A stretch of DNA of 38,352 nt from Bacteroidota bacterium. Lineage in GTDB: Bacteria > Bacteroidota > Bacteroidia > Chitinophagales > Saprospiraceae. Position 1 is the stretch's first letter, and each line of letters opens with the position of its first letter. The position numbers and the translations under genes are program-made. This document shows, piece by piece, positions 8,588 to 17,414 of this stretch. Location of the stretch: assembly GCA_029573365.1 (NCBI GenBank), contig JAKQGD010000627.1:1-38352 (forward strand), read 5' to 3'. The notes under the pieces were generated by a model. It did not search any database and was not told the origin of the DNA. It saw only the letters and a list, made by a program, of their open reading frames with translations.

Positions 8588-9019
8588 TTATTTTTTTACC
8601 TCTAAATCCTTGACAGAATTCATCAGGATATTGTACAAGGTTTCTACGTTTTTATCAGCCAGTGGTTCCTTGCCCCATTTGAGGGTCATGTCAGTATTTT
8701 TGATACGCTGGCCTAAAAAATAATATCTGTTTCCCGGCTCATTGAGAGACATCTTATCCAGACCGAGAGTGACAAAATTTTTAAAGAACTGGGAGCATAC
8801 GGATTTGCTTAGGGAGCCTACTTTTTCATTTCCGCCGGCTGCGGACACCCAGAGAGAGCCGTCCCTGAGAAGGTAGTACTTTTTTACCTGGCCGGAAAAA
8901 CCACCTCCATTGCCAAAACTAAGATAATCTTTTTTGCTCGACTGAGGGTCAAAAGCCTGTTTTGTACCGGAGCAGGAAAGAGCAAACATGGTCAGTGAGA
9001 GAAAAAGGGCCTTATACAT
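8588..9019 (-). CDS. Small lipoprotein of unknown function upstream of the M4 protease
   Basis: The 143-residue protein starts with ATG at 9019. The signal sequence MYKALFLSLTMFALSC ends in a lipobox with the modified cysteine at about residue 16, followed by SGTKQ. The mature part has a glycine-rich strand (YLSFGNGGGFSGQVKKYYLLRDGSLW) and a C-terminal helix (LYNILMNSVKDLEVKK). I recall similar small lipoproteins in Bacteroidota but cannot name a family. The gene is 31 nt from the protease ATG on the same strand, so it may help the protease or be its periplasmic inhibitor or chaperone; this is context only. Confidence 0.75.
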   Translation of the reverse strand: MYKALFLSLTMFALSCSGTKQAFDPQSSKKDYLSFGNGGGFSGQVKKYYLLRDGSLWVSAAGGNEKVGSLSKSVCSQFFKNFVTLGLDKMSLNEPGNRYYFLGQRIKNTDMTLKWGKEPLADKNVETLYNILMNSVKDLEVKK

Positions 9020-9097
9020 ATCGGTTAAAACAATTTAATGGTAAAAATGTAACCACAACTAAACACAAATATCCATGCAAAGATTTCACGAATCACA

Positions 9098-9119
9098 GTT
9101 TTCAGGTGTTTCTGAAAAC
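9098..9119. repeat. Perfect 8-bp hairpin across the end of the polyprenyl synthase gene
   Basis: GTTTTCAG (9098-9105) pairs with CTGAAAAC (9112-9119) around a 6-nt loop. It covers the stop codon of the synthase gene. No T-run follows on the minus strand, so it may protect the 3' end or terminate weakly. Confidence 0.4.
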
Positions 9120-10082
9120 GAGTTTATTTACGATATCTTCAAATTCGTTTTTGAAGGACTCCTGCATGGATGTGGCTCTGAGGTGCGAGATGGCCAGGTC
9201 ACGATATGCCTCTATAAGCTGACGGGAATACTCGATTACATTAACAGATCTGAATATAGAGGTGACGGCCTCAATTTTTTGGGTTTCAGTGGTGTTATCG
9301 TCACGGCCGTAGAACCCCAGCAGGGTTTCTTTCTGGCTTTTGGAAGCAAGCTCAAGTGATTTAAGATAAAGGTATGTTTTTTTATTGCGGAGTATGTCAC
9401 CGCCTATTTTTTTGCCAACCTCCTCAGGTGCCCCAAAAGTGTCCAGTACATCATCCTGCAACTGGAAGGCAATGCCGAAATTTTTTGCAAATTCGTAAAT
9501 GTGCACCACATCATGAAGGGATGCTCCGCCGATGAGGGCTCCCATCTGCATGGCTGCACCAAGGAGCACGGAGGTTTTAAGAGTAATCATCTCCAGATAT
9601 TCAGAAATAGCGACATCGTCCCTTTTTTCAAAATCCATGTCCAGCTGTTGCCCTTCGCAGACTTCAAACGCCATTTTATTGAATATATCCATCAAGGACT
9701 TAACTAATGAGGGGTCGCTGTAGTCCAGGATTTCCTGATATGCCATTATCATCATCACATCACCCGACAAAATGCCGGCATTGACGCCATATTTTCGGTT
9801 GACAGTGGCATGACCTCGTCGGAGGTCCGCTTCATCCATGATGTCATCGTGCAGCAAGGTAAAATTGTGGAAAAGTTCTACCGCCATAGCTGCAGGCAGG
9901 GCTTTTCCTGGATTTTCAGACCAGGCTCCACATCCCATCAGCACAAACACAGGTCTCAGCCTTTTGCCTCCCAGACTCAGGATATACTCTGTGGGTTCGT
10001 ACAACGAGGAGGGCTTTCGAGCCCTGTACCACGAGGCGAGATGAGTGTCAAACATTTGCCGGTAGCGGCTGATTATTTCCAT
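9102..10082 (-). CDS. Polyprenyl (geranylgeranyl/farnesyl-type) diphosphate synthase
   Basis: This is a 326-residue cytoplasmic trans-isoprenyl diphosphate synthase. It condenses isopentenyl diphosphate with an allylic diphosphate for quinone, carotenoid or lipid carrier synthesis. The first aspartate-rich motif is DDIMDEAD (D79, D80, D83) followed by RRG, and the second is QDDVLDTFG (D210, D211, D214). GGKRLRP (38-44) is the usual substrate-binding motif. Product chain length cannot be read with certainty; residues before the first motif (FHNFTLLHDD) lack an obvious large aromatic block next to it, which favours C20 or longer. Start is ATG at 10082. It lies 45 nt downstream of trmB, with its own -7 box in the gap. 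Confidence 0.9.
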   Translation of the reverse strand: MEIISRYRQMFDTHLASWYRARKPSSLYEPTEYILSLGGKRLRPVFVLMGCGAWSENPGKALPAAMAVELFHNFTLLHDDIMDEADLRRGHATVNRKYGVNAGILSGDVMMIMAYQEILDYSDPSLVKSLMDIFNKMAFEVCEGQQLDMDFEKRDDVAISEYLEMITLKTSVLLGAAMQMGALIGGASLHDVVHIYEFAKNFGIAFQLQDDVLDTFGAPEEVGKKIGGDILRNKKTYLYLKSLELASKSQKETLLGFYGRDDNTTETQKIEAVTSIFRSVNVIEYSRQLIEAYRDLAISHLRATSMQESFKNEFEDIVNKLVFRNT

Positions 10083-10104
10083 AAATCCGGAGGCGGTGAT
10101 GTCG

Positions 10105-10112
10105 CAAAAATA
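10105..10112 (-). promoter_or_regulatory. -7 box for the polyprenyl synthase gene
   Basis: TATTTTTG on the minus strand fits TAnnTTTG and lies about 23 nt before the ATG at 10082, within the gap after trmB. The -33 side is not convincing. Confidence 0.35.
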
Positions 10113-10127
10113 AGTCTTCTATACCGG

Positions 10128-10820
10128 TTAATTTATCAGAAACCTAATGTATTTTATTTTTCTGCCATCGGCGAGGTGTTCGCTTTCATATCGTGTCTTA
10201 TGACTGAGTTCGGGAAAAGCAAGCTCTGAGGCATAAATATCCGAGTTTTGGTACAGAATCCTGCATTGTAGGTCTTCAGCAAGGGTTTGGACAGTAAATT
10301 CAAAAAGTGTCGGGTCATCTGTTTTGAGATGCACTACACCACCTGGTGCCAGGATTTTGCGGTATAAACTAAGAAAACGTGCCGAGGTAAGCCTTTTGGA
10401 CGATTTGCTCACTCTAAGGAATGGATCGGGGAAGGTTATCCAGATTTCTGACACCTCTGCTGAGGCAAAAAACAGGTCGACCTGTTCTATCCTGGTCCGC
10501 AGGAAAGCAACATTTTTTATTTCTTTTTCCAGAGCCAGACTGGCACCTTTCCATATTCGGGCTCCTTTGACATCTACCCCTATGTAATTGACACCAGACT
10601 GGGCCTGTGCCAGTGCCACGGCATATTCGCCTCTGCCGCATGCAAGCTCCAGACATATGGGATTTTCATTTGCAAAATGACCTTTGGCCCAGTTTCCTTT
10701 CATGCTTACCGGAGCATTGTCAGGACCTGTGAGGCCGGGATTGCGTGGGTCGGCGTTTTCGTATACATTGGAGTACCTGTGCAGGTCTTCAAATTTTTTA
10801 AGCTTGTTCTTTTTGCCCAT
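10128..10820 (-). CDS. trmB: tRNA (guanine-N7-)-methyltransferase
   Basis: This 230-residue SAM-dependent methyltransferase makes m7G46 in the variable loop of tRNAs. The SAM-binding motif LELACGRGEYAVALA starts at residue 57. The TrmB family hallmarks follow: FLRTRIEQVDLFFA, EIWITFPDPFLR (a variant of the family FPDPW motif), the Ser/Lys-rich KSSKRLTSARF, and YRKILAPGGVVHLKTDD. The N-terminus is lysine-rich (MGKKNKLKKF), typical for RNA binding. Start is ATG at 10820, preceded by a good -7 box; the gene diverges from the PorT-like gene. Confidence 0.95.
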   Translation of the reverse strand: MGKKNKLKKFEDLHRYSNVYENADPRNPGLTGPDNAPVSMKGNWAKGHFANENPICLELACGRGEYAVALAQAQSGVNYIGVDVKGARIWKGASLALEKEIKNVAFLRTRIEQVDLFFASAEVSEIWITFPDPFLRVSKSSKRLTSARFLSLYRKILAPGGVVHLKTDDPTLFEFTVQTLAEDLQCRILYQNSDIYASELAFPELSHKTRYESEHLADGRKIKYIRFLIN

Positions 10821-10843
10821 GGAGCAATAAAATTTTAAGGATG

Positions 10844-10851
10844 CAAAGCTA
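10844..10851 (-). promoter_or_regulatory. -7 box for trmB
   Basis: TAGCTTTG followed by CATCC on the minus strand, about 24 nt before the trmB ATG. It matches TAnnTTTG; no clear -33 element is seen. Confidence 0.45.
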
Positions 10852-10958
10852 ATGTTTTCGGCTTAGCGACACTGTAGGACTACTTTTTTAACATTTATTT
10901 TTAAGCAGTTCAGCCAGCGAAAAAACAGGTGTGTGCGTTTAACGTAGGTATTATTCTT

Positions 10959-10966
10959 TACCTTTG
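10959..10966 (+). promoter_or_regulatory. -7 box for the PorT-like gene
   Basis: TACCTTTG matches TAnnTTTG and lies 21 nt before the ATG at 10988, with a T-rich -33 region (GTTT at 10937-10940) about 18 nt upstream. The 167-bp gap between trmB and this gene holds only these two divergent promoters. Confidence 0.5.
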
Positions 10967-10987
10967 TAATTTGAAACGGTCATATAT

Positions 10988-11857
10988 ATGTGTAAGATGA
11001 CAAGAAGTTTATTGGCCATCGCCGCCATCCTCATGTTGGTAATACAGGCAAAATCCCAGAGTTTTGGTATTAGAGCAGGATTGAACTACACTAAGTTTGG
11101 TGGCCCACTGGAGCAGGGAGTGAATGAAAAATTCACACTTGCCAATGGATTTCACTTTGGTGTAAACTATGCATACAAATTTGCAGACAAACTGGCCCTC
11201 AGGGGCGAGTTGCTGTATACCCAGGTGGGAACCAATTACTCATATTCCGGTCAATCGTTTTATAAGGTGCCGATAGGATCTGCCTTTGTGTACGAAAAGG
11301 GCCATGCTGACATTAGAATGAAAGTGTCAAATGCCTACATCAGTTTGCCCGTCACCTTGCAGTGGCAGGTCACCAGAAAACTGGAAGTCAGTGCAGGGGT
11401 CTATGCGTCAGTGCTCATCGGACCACGTGGCAACGGGACCATATATTTTGAAAAATACAATGACACCTTGTTGTTCTTCAAGCAATCACTGATTCATAAC
11501 TACAACAAGGACAAAGCCGGTGGAATAGCCACAGGTACCATAGGTTCTGCGATATATGTTGACGGCAAAGTCGTAAATCTGGCTCGGGATGCCGGAGCTT
11601 ACTATAATTATCTTGCCACCGAAAAAACTGGAAACCTATATAATGCATTTGATTTTGGCTTGTCGGGCACAGTATCATATTTTATCAACAAAGGATTTTA
11701 TGTCGGGGCCAGGTACAATTTCGGACTGATTGACATAACCAACAACGAAATGGACCCTCTACGCAAGACATATGACGAAGAAAACAACAGATTTAAACTC
11801 AGCAATGATTTTGACCGCAATGTAGGCCTAGAGTTTTCATTTGGATTTAAATTTTAA
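10988..11857 (+). CDS. PorT-family outer membrane beta-barrel protein
   Basis: A 289-residue protein with a signal peptide (RSLLAIAAILMLVIQAKSQ) directly followed by SFGIRAGLNYTKF, the usual opening of the outer-membrane beta-barrel families of Bacteroidota. Alternating strands such as LALRGELLYTQVGTNY, YISLPVTLQWQ, LEVSAGVYASVLIG and FYVGARYNFGLIDI follow. The C-terminus ends GLEFSFGFKF, an aromatic-terminated strand as barrels have. Start is ATG at 10988; an alternative ATG three codons later (MTRSL) fits equally well. Function is unknown; family members are small barrels, some tied to secretion. It is followed 11 nt later by the DUF2461 gene. Confidence 0.8.
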   Translation: MCKMTRSLLAIAAILMLVIQAKSQSFGIRAGLNYTKFGGPLEQGVNEKFTLANGFHFGVNYAYKFADKLALRGELLYTQVGTNYSYSGQSFYKVPIGSAFVYEKGHADIRMKVSNAYISLPVTLQWQVTRKLEVSAGVYASVLIGPRGNGTIYFEKYNDTLLFFKQSLIHNYNKDKAGGIATGTIGSAIYVDGKVVNLARDAGAYYNYLATEKTGNLYNAFDFGLSGTVSYFINKGFYVGARYNFGLIDITNNEMDPLRKTYDEENNRFKLSNDFDRNVGLEFSFGFKF

Positions 11858-11868
11858 AGCAAGTAAAA

Positions 11869-12558
11869 ATGGTAAAACAGGCTACGTTGGATTTCTTGCG
11901 TGAACTCAGACAAAACAACAGCAAGGAATGGTTTGATAAAAACCGAAAAAGATACGATGCCGTAAAGGCTGATTACCTCGCTCTGGCCGGTTCTATCCTC
12001 GATGTCATGAAAAAAGTTGACCCCATGCTGGACATGACTACCGCCAAAGAATGTATTTTCAGGATAAACAGGGACATCAGATTTTCTGCTGACAAATCAC
12101 CCTATAAAACCAATCTGGGCATAGCTCTTCATGCCGGAGGTAAAAAGTTTAATCTGGCAGCCTATTATGTGCACATAGAGCCTGATGCCACATCGTTTGC
12201 AGGTGGCGGTATATGGATGCCGGAAGCTCCGCTGCTGAGTAAGATACGAAAGGAAATACACTATTTTTACCCAGAACTCAGAAAAGTGCTGGATGAGCCG
12301 TCTTTTAAAAAGACTTTTGGCGACCTTGATGTGGAGGAAGGACATAAATTGTCCAGACCGCCCAAGGGCTACGTTGAAGAAGACCCTGCCATTGAATACC
12401 TCAAACTCAAAAGTTTTACAGCCTCAACAGTCATCCCGGAAGACATCCTGACTACGGGTCAATTCCTTCCATTTGTGGTTAATTCACTGACAGTAATCAA
12501 GCCTCTAATCGGTTTTATAAACAGAGGTCTGCAAAGCGACGAGGACGGAGGCATATAA
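11869..12558 (+). CDS. DUF2461 (TIGR02453) family protein
   Basis: The protein has 229 residues. The family signature is at the N-terminus: ATLDFLRELRQNNSKEWFDKNRKRY. It is followed by ECIFRINRDIRFSADKSPYKTN, LAAYYVHIEPDATSFAGGGIW and the C-terminal RPPKGYVEEDPAIEYLKLKSF. The protein is soluble, without a signal peptide. The biochemical role of this widespread family is not established. Start is ATG at 11869, 11 nt after the barrel gene, and cinA starts 10 nt after its stop, so the three genes are probably one operon. Confidence 0.9.
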   Translation: MVKQATLDFLRELRQNNSKEWFDKNRKRYDAVKADYLALAGSILDVMKKVDPMLDMTTAKECIFRINRDIRFSADKSPYKTNLGIALHAGGKKFNLAAYYVHIEPDATSFAGGGIWMPEAPLLSKIRKEIHYFYPELRKVLDEPSFKKTFGDLDVEEGHKLSRPPKGYVEEDPAIEYLKLKSFTASTVIPEDILTTGQFLPFVVNSLTVIKPLIGFINRGLQSDEDGGI

Positions 12559-12568
12559 AAAACAAAGC

Positions 12569-13813
12569 ATGAAGGCGGCCATAATCACAGTAGGGGATGA
12601 AATTCTAATAGGACAAATCACTGACACAAACTCTGCATGGCTGGGACAAAAACTGACTGAGCTGGGTATCTCTGTTGTGTGTAAGTTGTCAGTTGGAGAT
12701 GTCCACAACGACATCACGGAAGGGTTGGCCCAATGCCTGGATAAAGCGGATCTCGTATTGATGACTGGTGGCCTGGGTCCCACAAAAGATGACATTACAA
12801 AAAAAGCCCTGGCAGATTTTCTGGGCACAGATCTTTATTTCCATCAGCCCACCTTTGACAGGATCAAGGCTATGTTTGAAAAACTGGGCCGCAAAATGTC
12901 TGACCATCACCACGACCAGTGTCTGATGCCCACAGGGGCAGAAATACTGCGAAACCCTATGGGTACTGCTCCCGGCATGCTGATGAAATACAATGGCAGG
13001 AGAATCATTTCCATGCCTGGTGTACCTTTTGAGATGAAATCGATCATGGAGCAGGAAGTGCTTCCTGTGCTTGCCCGGGAGTCTGAAACAGTAATCTTAC
13101 ACCGCACACTGCTTACATGTGGTGCGGGCGAGACCATGATAGAAAACAGCATTTCGGATATAGTGTCACATTTTCCGGACTATCTGAGTATCGCTTATCT
13201 TCCGGCGATAGGACAGGTGAGGCTCAGGCTTACCGCCAAAGGGACCGATGAAACAGAATTGAAAGCAGGACTGGATGAATATACCCGGAAAATAGCCGCA
13301 AGGATACCGGAACTGGTATACGGATATGATGAATCTTCGCTCGAACAGGAGCTCCAGAAAATATGTACAGAAAACAGACTCACTGTGGCTACGGCAGAGA
13401 GTTGCACTGGAGGAAATGTCGCCGCCTCCATAGTCTCAGTTCCGGGCTCTTCAGCCTATTTTAAAGGAGCAATCATCGCTTACGCCAATGAGGTTAAATC
13501 AAATATCCTGGGCGTCAGTGCCGATACATTGAGAGAACACGGAGCGGTGAGCGAACAGACGGTCACGGAGATGGTTATAGGAACCCTCAAGGCATTAGGA
13601 GCAGATGTGGCTGTCGCAGTGTCAGGAATCGCCGGCCCGGATGGAGGCAGCACAGAAAAGCCTGTAGGTACCGTGTGGATATGTGCCGGCAATAGGGATA
13701 AACAAATCACCTATTTGCTAAAGTCAGGCAAGGACAGAAAACTTAATATAGAGGCGGCCACGGTATACAGCCTTATTATGCTGAGGAGATTTATTCTTGA
13801 ACAGATAAGCTGA
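12569..13813 (+). CDS. cinA: CinA family protein (nicotinamide mononucleotide deamidase / MoCF-like)
   Basis: The 414-residue cytoplasmic protein has the two CinA domains. The N-terminal MoCF-biosynthesis-like domain (about 1-170) starts AAIITVGDEILIGQITDTNS and has the GG loop LVLMTGGLGPTKDDIT. The C-terminal CinA_C domain (about 255-410) starts LTVATAESCTGG and contains VAVSGIAGPDGGS. Characterised homologues deamidate NMN to NaMN in the C-terminal domain and hydrolyse ADP-ribose in the N-terminal one, recycling pyridine nucleotide. Length matches the family. It is the last gene of the run that starts at 10988; a promoter for the next gene follows. Confidence 0.93.
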   Translation: MKAAIITVGDEILIGQITDTNSAWLGQKLTELGISVVCKLSVGDVHNDITEGLAQCLDKADLVLMTGGLGPTKDDITKKALADFLGTDLYFHQPTFDRIKAMFEKLGRKMSDHHHDQCLMPTGAEILRNPMGTAPGMLMKYNGRRIISMPGVPFEMKSIMEQEVLPVLARESETVILHRTLLTCGAGETMIENSISDIVSHFPDYLSIAYLPAIGQVRLRLTAKGTDETELKAGLDEYTRKIAARIPELVYGYDESSLEQELQKICTENRLTVATAESCTGGNVAASIVSVPGSSAYFKGAIIAYANEVKSNILGVSADTLREHGAVSEQTVTEMVIGTLKALGADVAVAVSGIAGPDGGSTEKPVGTVWICAGNRDKQITYLLKSGKDRKLNIEAATVYSLIMLRRFILEQIS

Positions 13814-13837
13814 CCGGTCCCACAGAGGTTGCGGAGA

Positions 13838-13868
13838 TTGCACCAAGCCGCATTTTTTTGTAATTTTG
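13838..13868 (+). promoter_or_regulatory. Bacteroidota-type promoter for the E2 acyltransferase gene
   Basis: A TTG at 13838-13840, a 20-nt spacer and TAATTTTG at 13861-13868 match the -33/-7 consensus (TTG / TAnnTTTG). The predicted start point is about 25 nt before the ATG at 13901. This also argues against the longer upstream frame that begins at 13829. Confidence 0.65.
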
Positions 13869-13900
13869 CCGTTAATATCCTAACCATAACATTTTTTAAA

Positions 13901-15244
13901 ATGGCCAAAGTCGAACTCTTGATGCCGAAAATGGGAGAATCCATCATTGAAGCCACCATACTAAAGTGGGTCAAAAAGGTGGGAGATACCGTATCGGTTG
14001 ACGACACCATTCTAGAGATTGCCACTGACAAGGTAGACTCAGAGATTCTTTCGCCGGCAGATGGCACTATTACAGAAATATTATATCCTGAAAACAGCGT
14101 CGTAGCTGTGGGAAAAGTGCTTGCCTACATATCCGCAAATGGAAGCCAGCCCACCACAGACGCACCGGTTAATCCTGTGACGGAGACTGTGTCCGCAACA
14201 GAGAGCAGTGCTACCACCATCCTGGAAAACGTATCAGAAATCAAGGAAAGTCTGCAAAGTGTGGTGCCTGCCGCAGAGGGCAACAAGGGGTCGAGGTTTT
14301 ATTCTCCTTTGGTAAAAAGCATCGCACGGGAAGAAAAAATAAGTGTCGAAGAACTGGAAAAAATTCCCGGAACAGGTGCCAATAGCAGAGTTACAAAACA
14401 AGATATTCTCTCCTACGTAGAGTCAAAAGCCGGTATTGCAAGCGGCGAGAAACCTTTGGCTGTAGCCAATGTAACTGCACCATTAGTATCTGCAGGAGAG
14501 ACTCCACCACCGGTATCAGCTGTATCTTTTTCCGGCAGTGCAGAAATCCTGGAAATGGACAGGATGAGAAGGCTTATAGCGGACCATATGGTCATGTCAA
14601 AACATACATCGCCACACGTAACCTCCTTTGTGGAAGCAGATGTCACCAATATGGTCAACTGGAGGGAACGTAACAAGAAAAAATTTCAGGAGAAATACGG
14701 AGAAAACATCACCTATACTCCGCTTTTTATCGAAGCGGTCATCAAATCGCTGAAAGAATATCCTATGGTCAACGTGTCGCTCGATGGCTATAGGATAATC
14801 CGGAAGAAGGACCTCAACATAGGTATGGCCGCAGCTTTGCCCAATGGCAATCTGATCGTACCCGTGATTAAAAACGCCGATATGCTCAGCCTGGTGGGTC
14901 TCACCAAAAATGTAAACGACCTGGCTAAGAGGGCAAGGGAAAACAAACTAAAGCCCGAAGACATCCAGGATGGCACCTTCACTATTACAAATGTGGGCAC
15001 TTTTGGCAATTTAATGGGGACGCCGATAATAAATCAGCCGCAGGTAGCGATACTTGCGACGGGAGCCATCGTCAAAAAACCGGCGGTCATGGAAACAGAG
15101 TTTGGAGATGTGATAGCCATCAGGCACATGATGTTTCTTTCGTTATCATATGACCACAGGATTGTAGACGGTGCCCTCGGAGGGAGCTTCCTCAAGAGGG
15201 TGTCGGATCATCTGGAGCGGTTTGACATAAATACAGAATTTTAA
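13901..15244 (+). CDS. 2-oxo acid dehydrogenase E2 (dihydrolipoamide acyltransferase)
   Basis: The protein has 447 residues from ATG 13901. A single lipoyl domain (1-78) carries the lipoylated lysine in EIATDKVDSEI (K44). A Thr/Ala/Pro-rich linker leads to the E3-binding domain at about 132-173 (FYSPLVKSIAREE...ANSRVTKQDIL). The acyltransferase domain (about 215-447) has the catalytic pair in SYDHRIVDGALGG (H419, D423). One lipoyl domain and the sequence flavour suggest the branched-chain 2-oxo acid complex or a related one rather than classic multi-lipoyl PDH, but the substrate cannot be fixed because no E1 or E3 gene is nearby. It has its own promoter, and the next gene begins 2 nt after its stop. 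Confidence 0.92.
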   Translation: MAKVELLMPKMGESIIEATILKWVKKVGDTVSVDDTILEIATDKVDSEILSPADGTITEILYPENSVVAVGKVLAYISANGSQPTTDAPVNPVTETVSATESSATTILENVSEIKESLQSVVPAAEGNKGSRFYSPLVKSIAREEKISVEELEKIPGTGANSRVTKQDILSYVESKAGIASGEKPLAVANVTAPLVSAGETPPPVSAVSFSGSAEILEMDRMRRLIADHMVMSKHTSPHVTSFVEADVTNMVNWRERNKKKFQEKYGENITYTPLFIEAVIKSLKEYPMVNVSLDGYRIIRKKDLNIGMAAALPNGNLIVPVIKNADMLSLVGLTKNVNDLAKRARENKLKPEDIQDGTFTITNVGTFGNLMGTPIINQPQVAILATGAIVKKPAVMETEFGDVIAIRHMMFLSLSYDHRIVDGALGGSFLKRVSDHLERFDINTEF

Positions 15245-15246
15245 TA

Positions 15247-17412
15247 ATGAGATTTTCGGCCTTATTTTCGATAATAGCACTTTTGTCACTCCCGTTATTT
15301 AGCTACAGCCAAAAAGTAGCTAAAAAGAACGGTGACATATACTTCGAAGCGGGCAAATACCACGAAGCCTTAAAGTCTTATCTGGAGTATAGCAAAACCG
15401 AAAAGGAAGCTTCCACTCTTGTAAAAAGAGGCAGATGTTATCTGTACACCAATCAGCCAGATGCCTGTATAGCCGACATGGCTGCTGCTTTCAAGCTCAA
15501 ATCCATAGACCAAAGCTTGTTTAAGTACTCAGCCGAAGCCTATTTTGCCAAAAAAGAATATGCCGATGCTGCCAGGTTTTACAAAAATTATCTGGCCACC
15601 GTAAACAAGGACTCAAAAGACTGGGACGAAGTAGTGGCAAAAATTAAAATATGCGGACATTCGCTTGACTACAAATACGTCACCCCTCTAGCCTTTGTAG
15701 AAAATCTGGGTTCCAAAGTAAATACCATCTATGACGAATTTGGGCCTGTACTCAGTCCCACCAAGCCCGACAGATATTATTTTTCTTCGTCCCGCGAAGG
15801 CACCACCGGGGGTCTGCGGGACAAAGACGGCGTGGCCGATGTGGTCAGAGGACACTATTCGTCAGATATGTTTTTAGTAGACCTGCGTGATGGCAACTGG
15901 TCAAATGTACTGCCTTTTGAACAATTGTTGAATACCCCCAAAAACGACATTCTTGAAGATTTTAGCCAGGATGGTTCTATTGTCTACTATGTCAAATCTC
16001 AAGACCTTAAAACCGGGATTTTGTATTCGGACACATTTAGTACCGATAGGGACCCGGCGAGGCTTCCTGTGCCGGCGGCCCTTCCCTTTAAAGCCGAGAG
16101 GGGAGACAAAGACCTTTTTATTTTCAGTGACAGTCTTATCATTTTTGCAAGCGACCAGCCCGGGGGCTACGGCGGATACGACATCTATTATGCAGCCAGG
16201 AAGGACAGTCTGTGGAGTGACCCTGTAAATATGGGCCAGGATATAAATACGGTGGCCAATGAAGTGGCTCCATACCTTATAAAAAACGGAAAAACGCTTT
16301 ACTTTTCGTCAGACAGACCCGAAACCATGGGAGGCTATGACATATTTACGGTGACACACAATCCAAAGGAAGGGTGGATAAACCTCCGAAATATGGGGCA
16401 CCCCATCAATTCGCCGGGCAATGATACTGACATAGAATTGTCTTATGATGGCATGTCTGCCGTATTTACCTCTGACAGAATCGAATCCGTAGGGGGCAAG
16501 GATCTCTATATGGCCTACTTAAAGGAACAAGTCATAGGGCAGCTGGAGTATGCTGAGATACCGTCTTTTCTGGATACTATGACCAGTATAAGGACGGCTG
16601 TTGACACCATGTCAGTCACAAAAACCAGAGAAGAGCCCAAAGTCACCGTACCCGCCAGAGAACTCATCAGCAAGCCTCTCTTTTTAACAAGGGACGAGGA
16701 TGTGCTCAGCATCAATAATGTCAACGAACTCAAAAAGGCAGCCGAGGTCATGGTCATTTTTCCAGAGCTGAAGGTACTGCTTTTATCACATTTTATCAGC
16801 GAAGGAAGGACAGAACTTGATTTGTATTTTTCAATGAAAAGAGCAGAAAAAGCAGCCGAACAACTGATAAAGTCAGGAATAAGCCCACACAGGATTCTGA
16901 TACAAGGTTGCGGGGCAGCATTTCCCCTGGCATCACCTTTTATCAATGGTATAACTTCTACCCTGGCTGAAAGGACAAACTGCCGCATCGATGTACAATA
17001 TCTTAATGCTGACAAAGGACGGCTCAATATCATGTACGATCAGCCTGTTGTGGCAGGTCAGTTCAGGGATACGTTGTGGGATGCCTTTGACCGTAAAAAC
17101 AAGGGGCTTACATTCCGCATAAGATTTGCAAAAACATCTCAGATGCTCAAGAGTGACGTGCTTAAATGGAGGCCGGATATCATCATTGAAAAACGAGCCA
17201 ACGAAGAATCTTTTTCATATACCATGGGCAATTTTGAAGCCTATGATTCAGCAAGATTGCTTAAGGAAGAGTTTCAGAAAAACGGATATTTTGATGCTGA
17301 GGTGGTGCCATATTTTGGGGGCGTGGAACTGGAGCGGTCCGGTATGCAGGAAAAGGCTTCAGCCTGGCCGGAATTAGAAATATACATCCGATCAGAAAAC
17401 AAGAGGGAATAA
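15247..17412 (+). CDS. OmpA-family envelope protein with TPR, PD40-like repeats and a C-terminal SPOR-like domain
   Basis: 721 residues, with a signal peptide MRFSALFSIIALLSLPLFSYSQ. TPR-like helices follow (about 23-130: GDIYFEAGKYHEALKSYLEY, AEAYFAKKEYADAARFYKNY). Then come PD40/WD40-like blades (about 155-430) with repeats of the type YYFSSSREG, IIFASDQPGGYGGYDIYYA, LYFSSDRPETMGGYDIFTV and AVFTSDRIESVGGKDLYMA. An OmpA-like peptidoglycan-binding region (about 480-590: YFSMKRAEKAAEQLIKSGISPHRILIQGCG) comes next, and the tail (about 620-715: YTMGNFEAYDSARLLKEEFQ) reads as SPOR-like. The TPR-PD40-OmpA order recalls T9SS PorE, but PorE has no SPOR-like tail that I know of. It is probably a periplasmic linker between peptidoglycan and an outer-membrane machine. 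It lies 2 nt after the E2 gene and ends 2 nt from the convergent TrpF-like gene. Confidence 0.85.
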   Translation: MRFSALFSIIALLSLPLFSYSQKVAKKNGDIYFEAGKYHEALKSYLEYSKTEKEASTLVKRGRCYLYTNQPDACIADMAAAFKLKSIDQSLFKYSAEAYFAKKEYADAARFYKNYLATVNKDSKDWDEVVAKIKICGHSLDYKYVTPLAFVENLGSKVNTIYDEFGPVLSPTKPDRYYFSSSREGTTGGLRDKDGVADVVRGHYSSDMFLVDLRDGNWSNVLPFEQLLNTPKNDILEDFSQDGSIVYYVKSQDLKTGILYSDTFSTDRDPARLPVPAALPFKAERGDKDLFIFSDSLIIFASDQPGGYGGYDIYYAARKDSLWSDPVNMGQDINTVANEVAPYLIKNGKTLYFSSDRPETMGGYDIFTVTHNPKEGWINLRNMGHPINSPGNDTDIELSYDGMSAVFTSDRIESVGGKDLYMAYLKEQVIGQLEYAEIPSFLDTMTSIRTAVDTMSVTKTREEPKVTVPARELISKPLFLTRDEDVLSINNVNELKKAAEVMVIFPELKVLLLSHFISEGRTELDLYFSMKRAEKAAEQLIKSGISPHRILIQGCGAAFPLASPFINGITSTLAERTNCRIDVQYLNADKGRLNIMYDQPVVAGQFRDTLWDAFDRKNKGLTFRIRFAKTSQMLKSDVLKWRPDIIIEKRANEESFSYTMGNFEAYDSARLLKEEFQKNGYFDAEVVPYFGGVELERSGMQEKASAWPELEIYIRSENKRE

Positions 17413-17414
17413 TC

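Noticed and set aside
13829..13900. 24-residue extension of the E2 gene
   Set aside because: It contains the TAATTTTG promoter box, and the E2 family starts at MAKVELLMPKMGES.
16515..17033. 172-aa minus-strand frame inside the OmpA-like gene
   Set aside because: Ser-rich shadow of a well-supported coding sequence with no own promoter.
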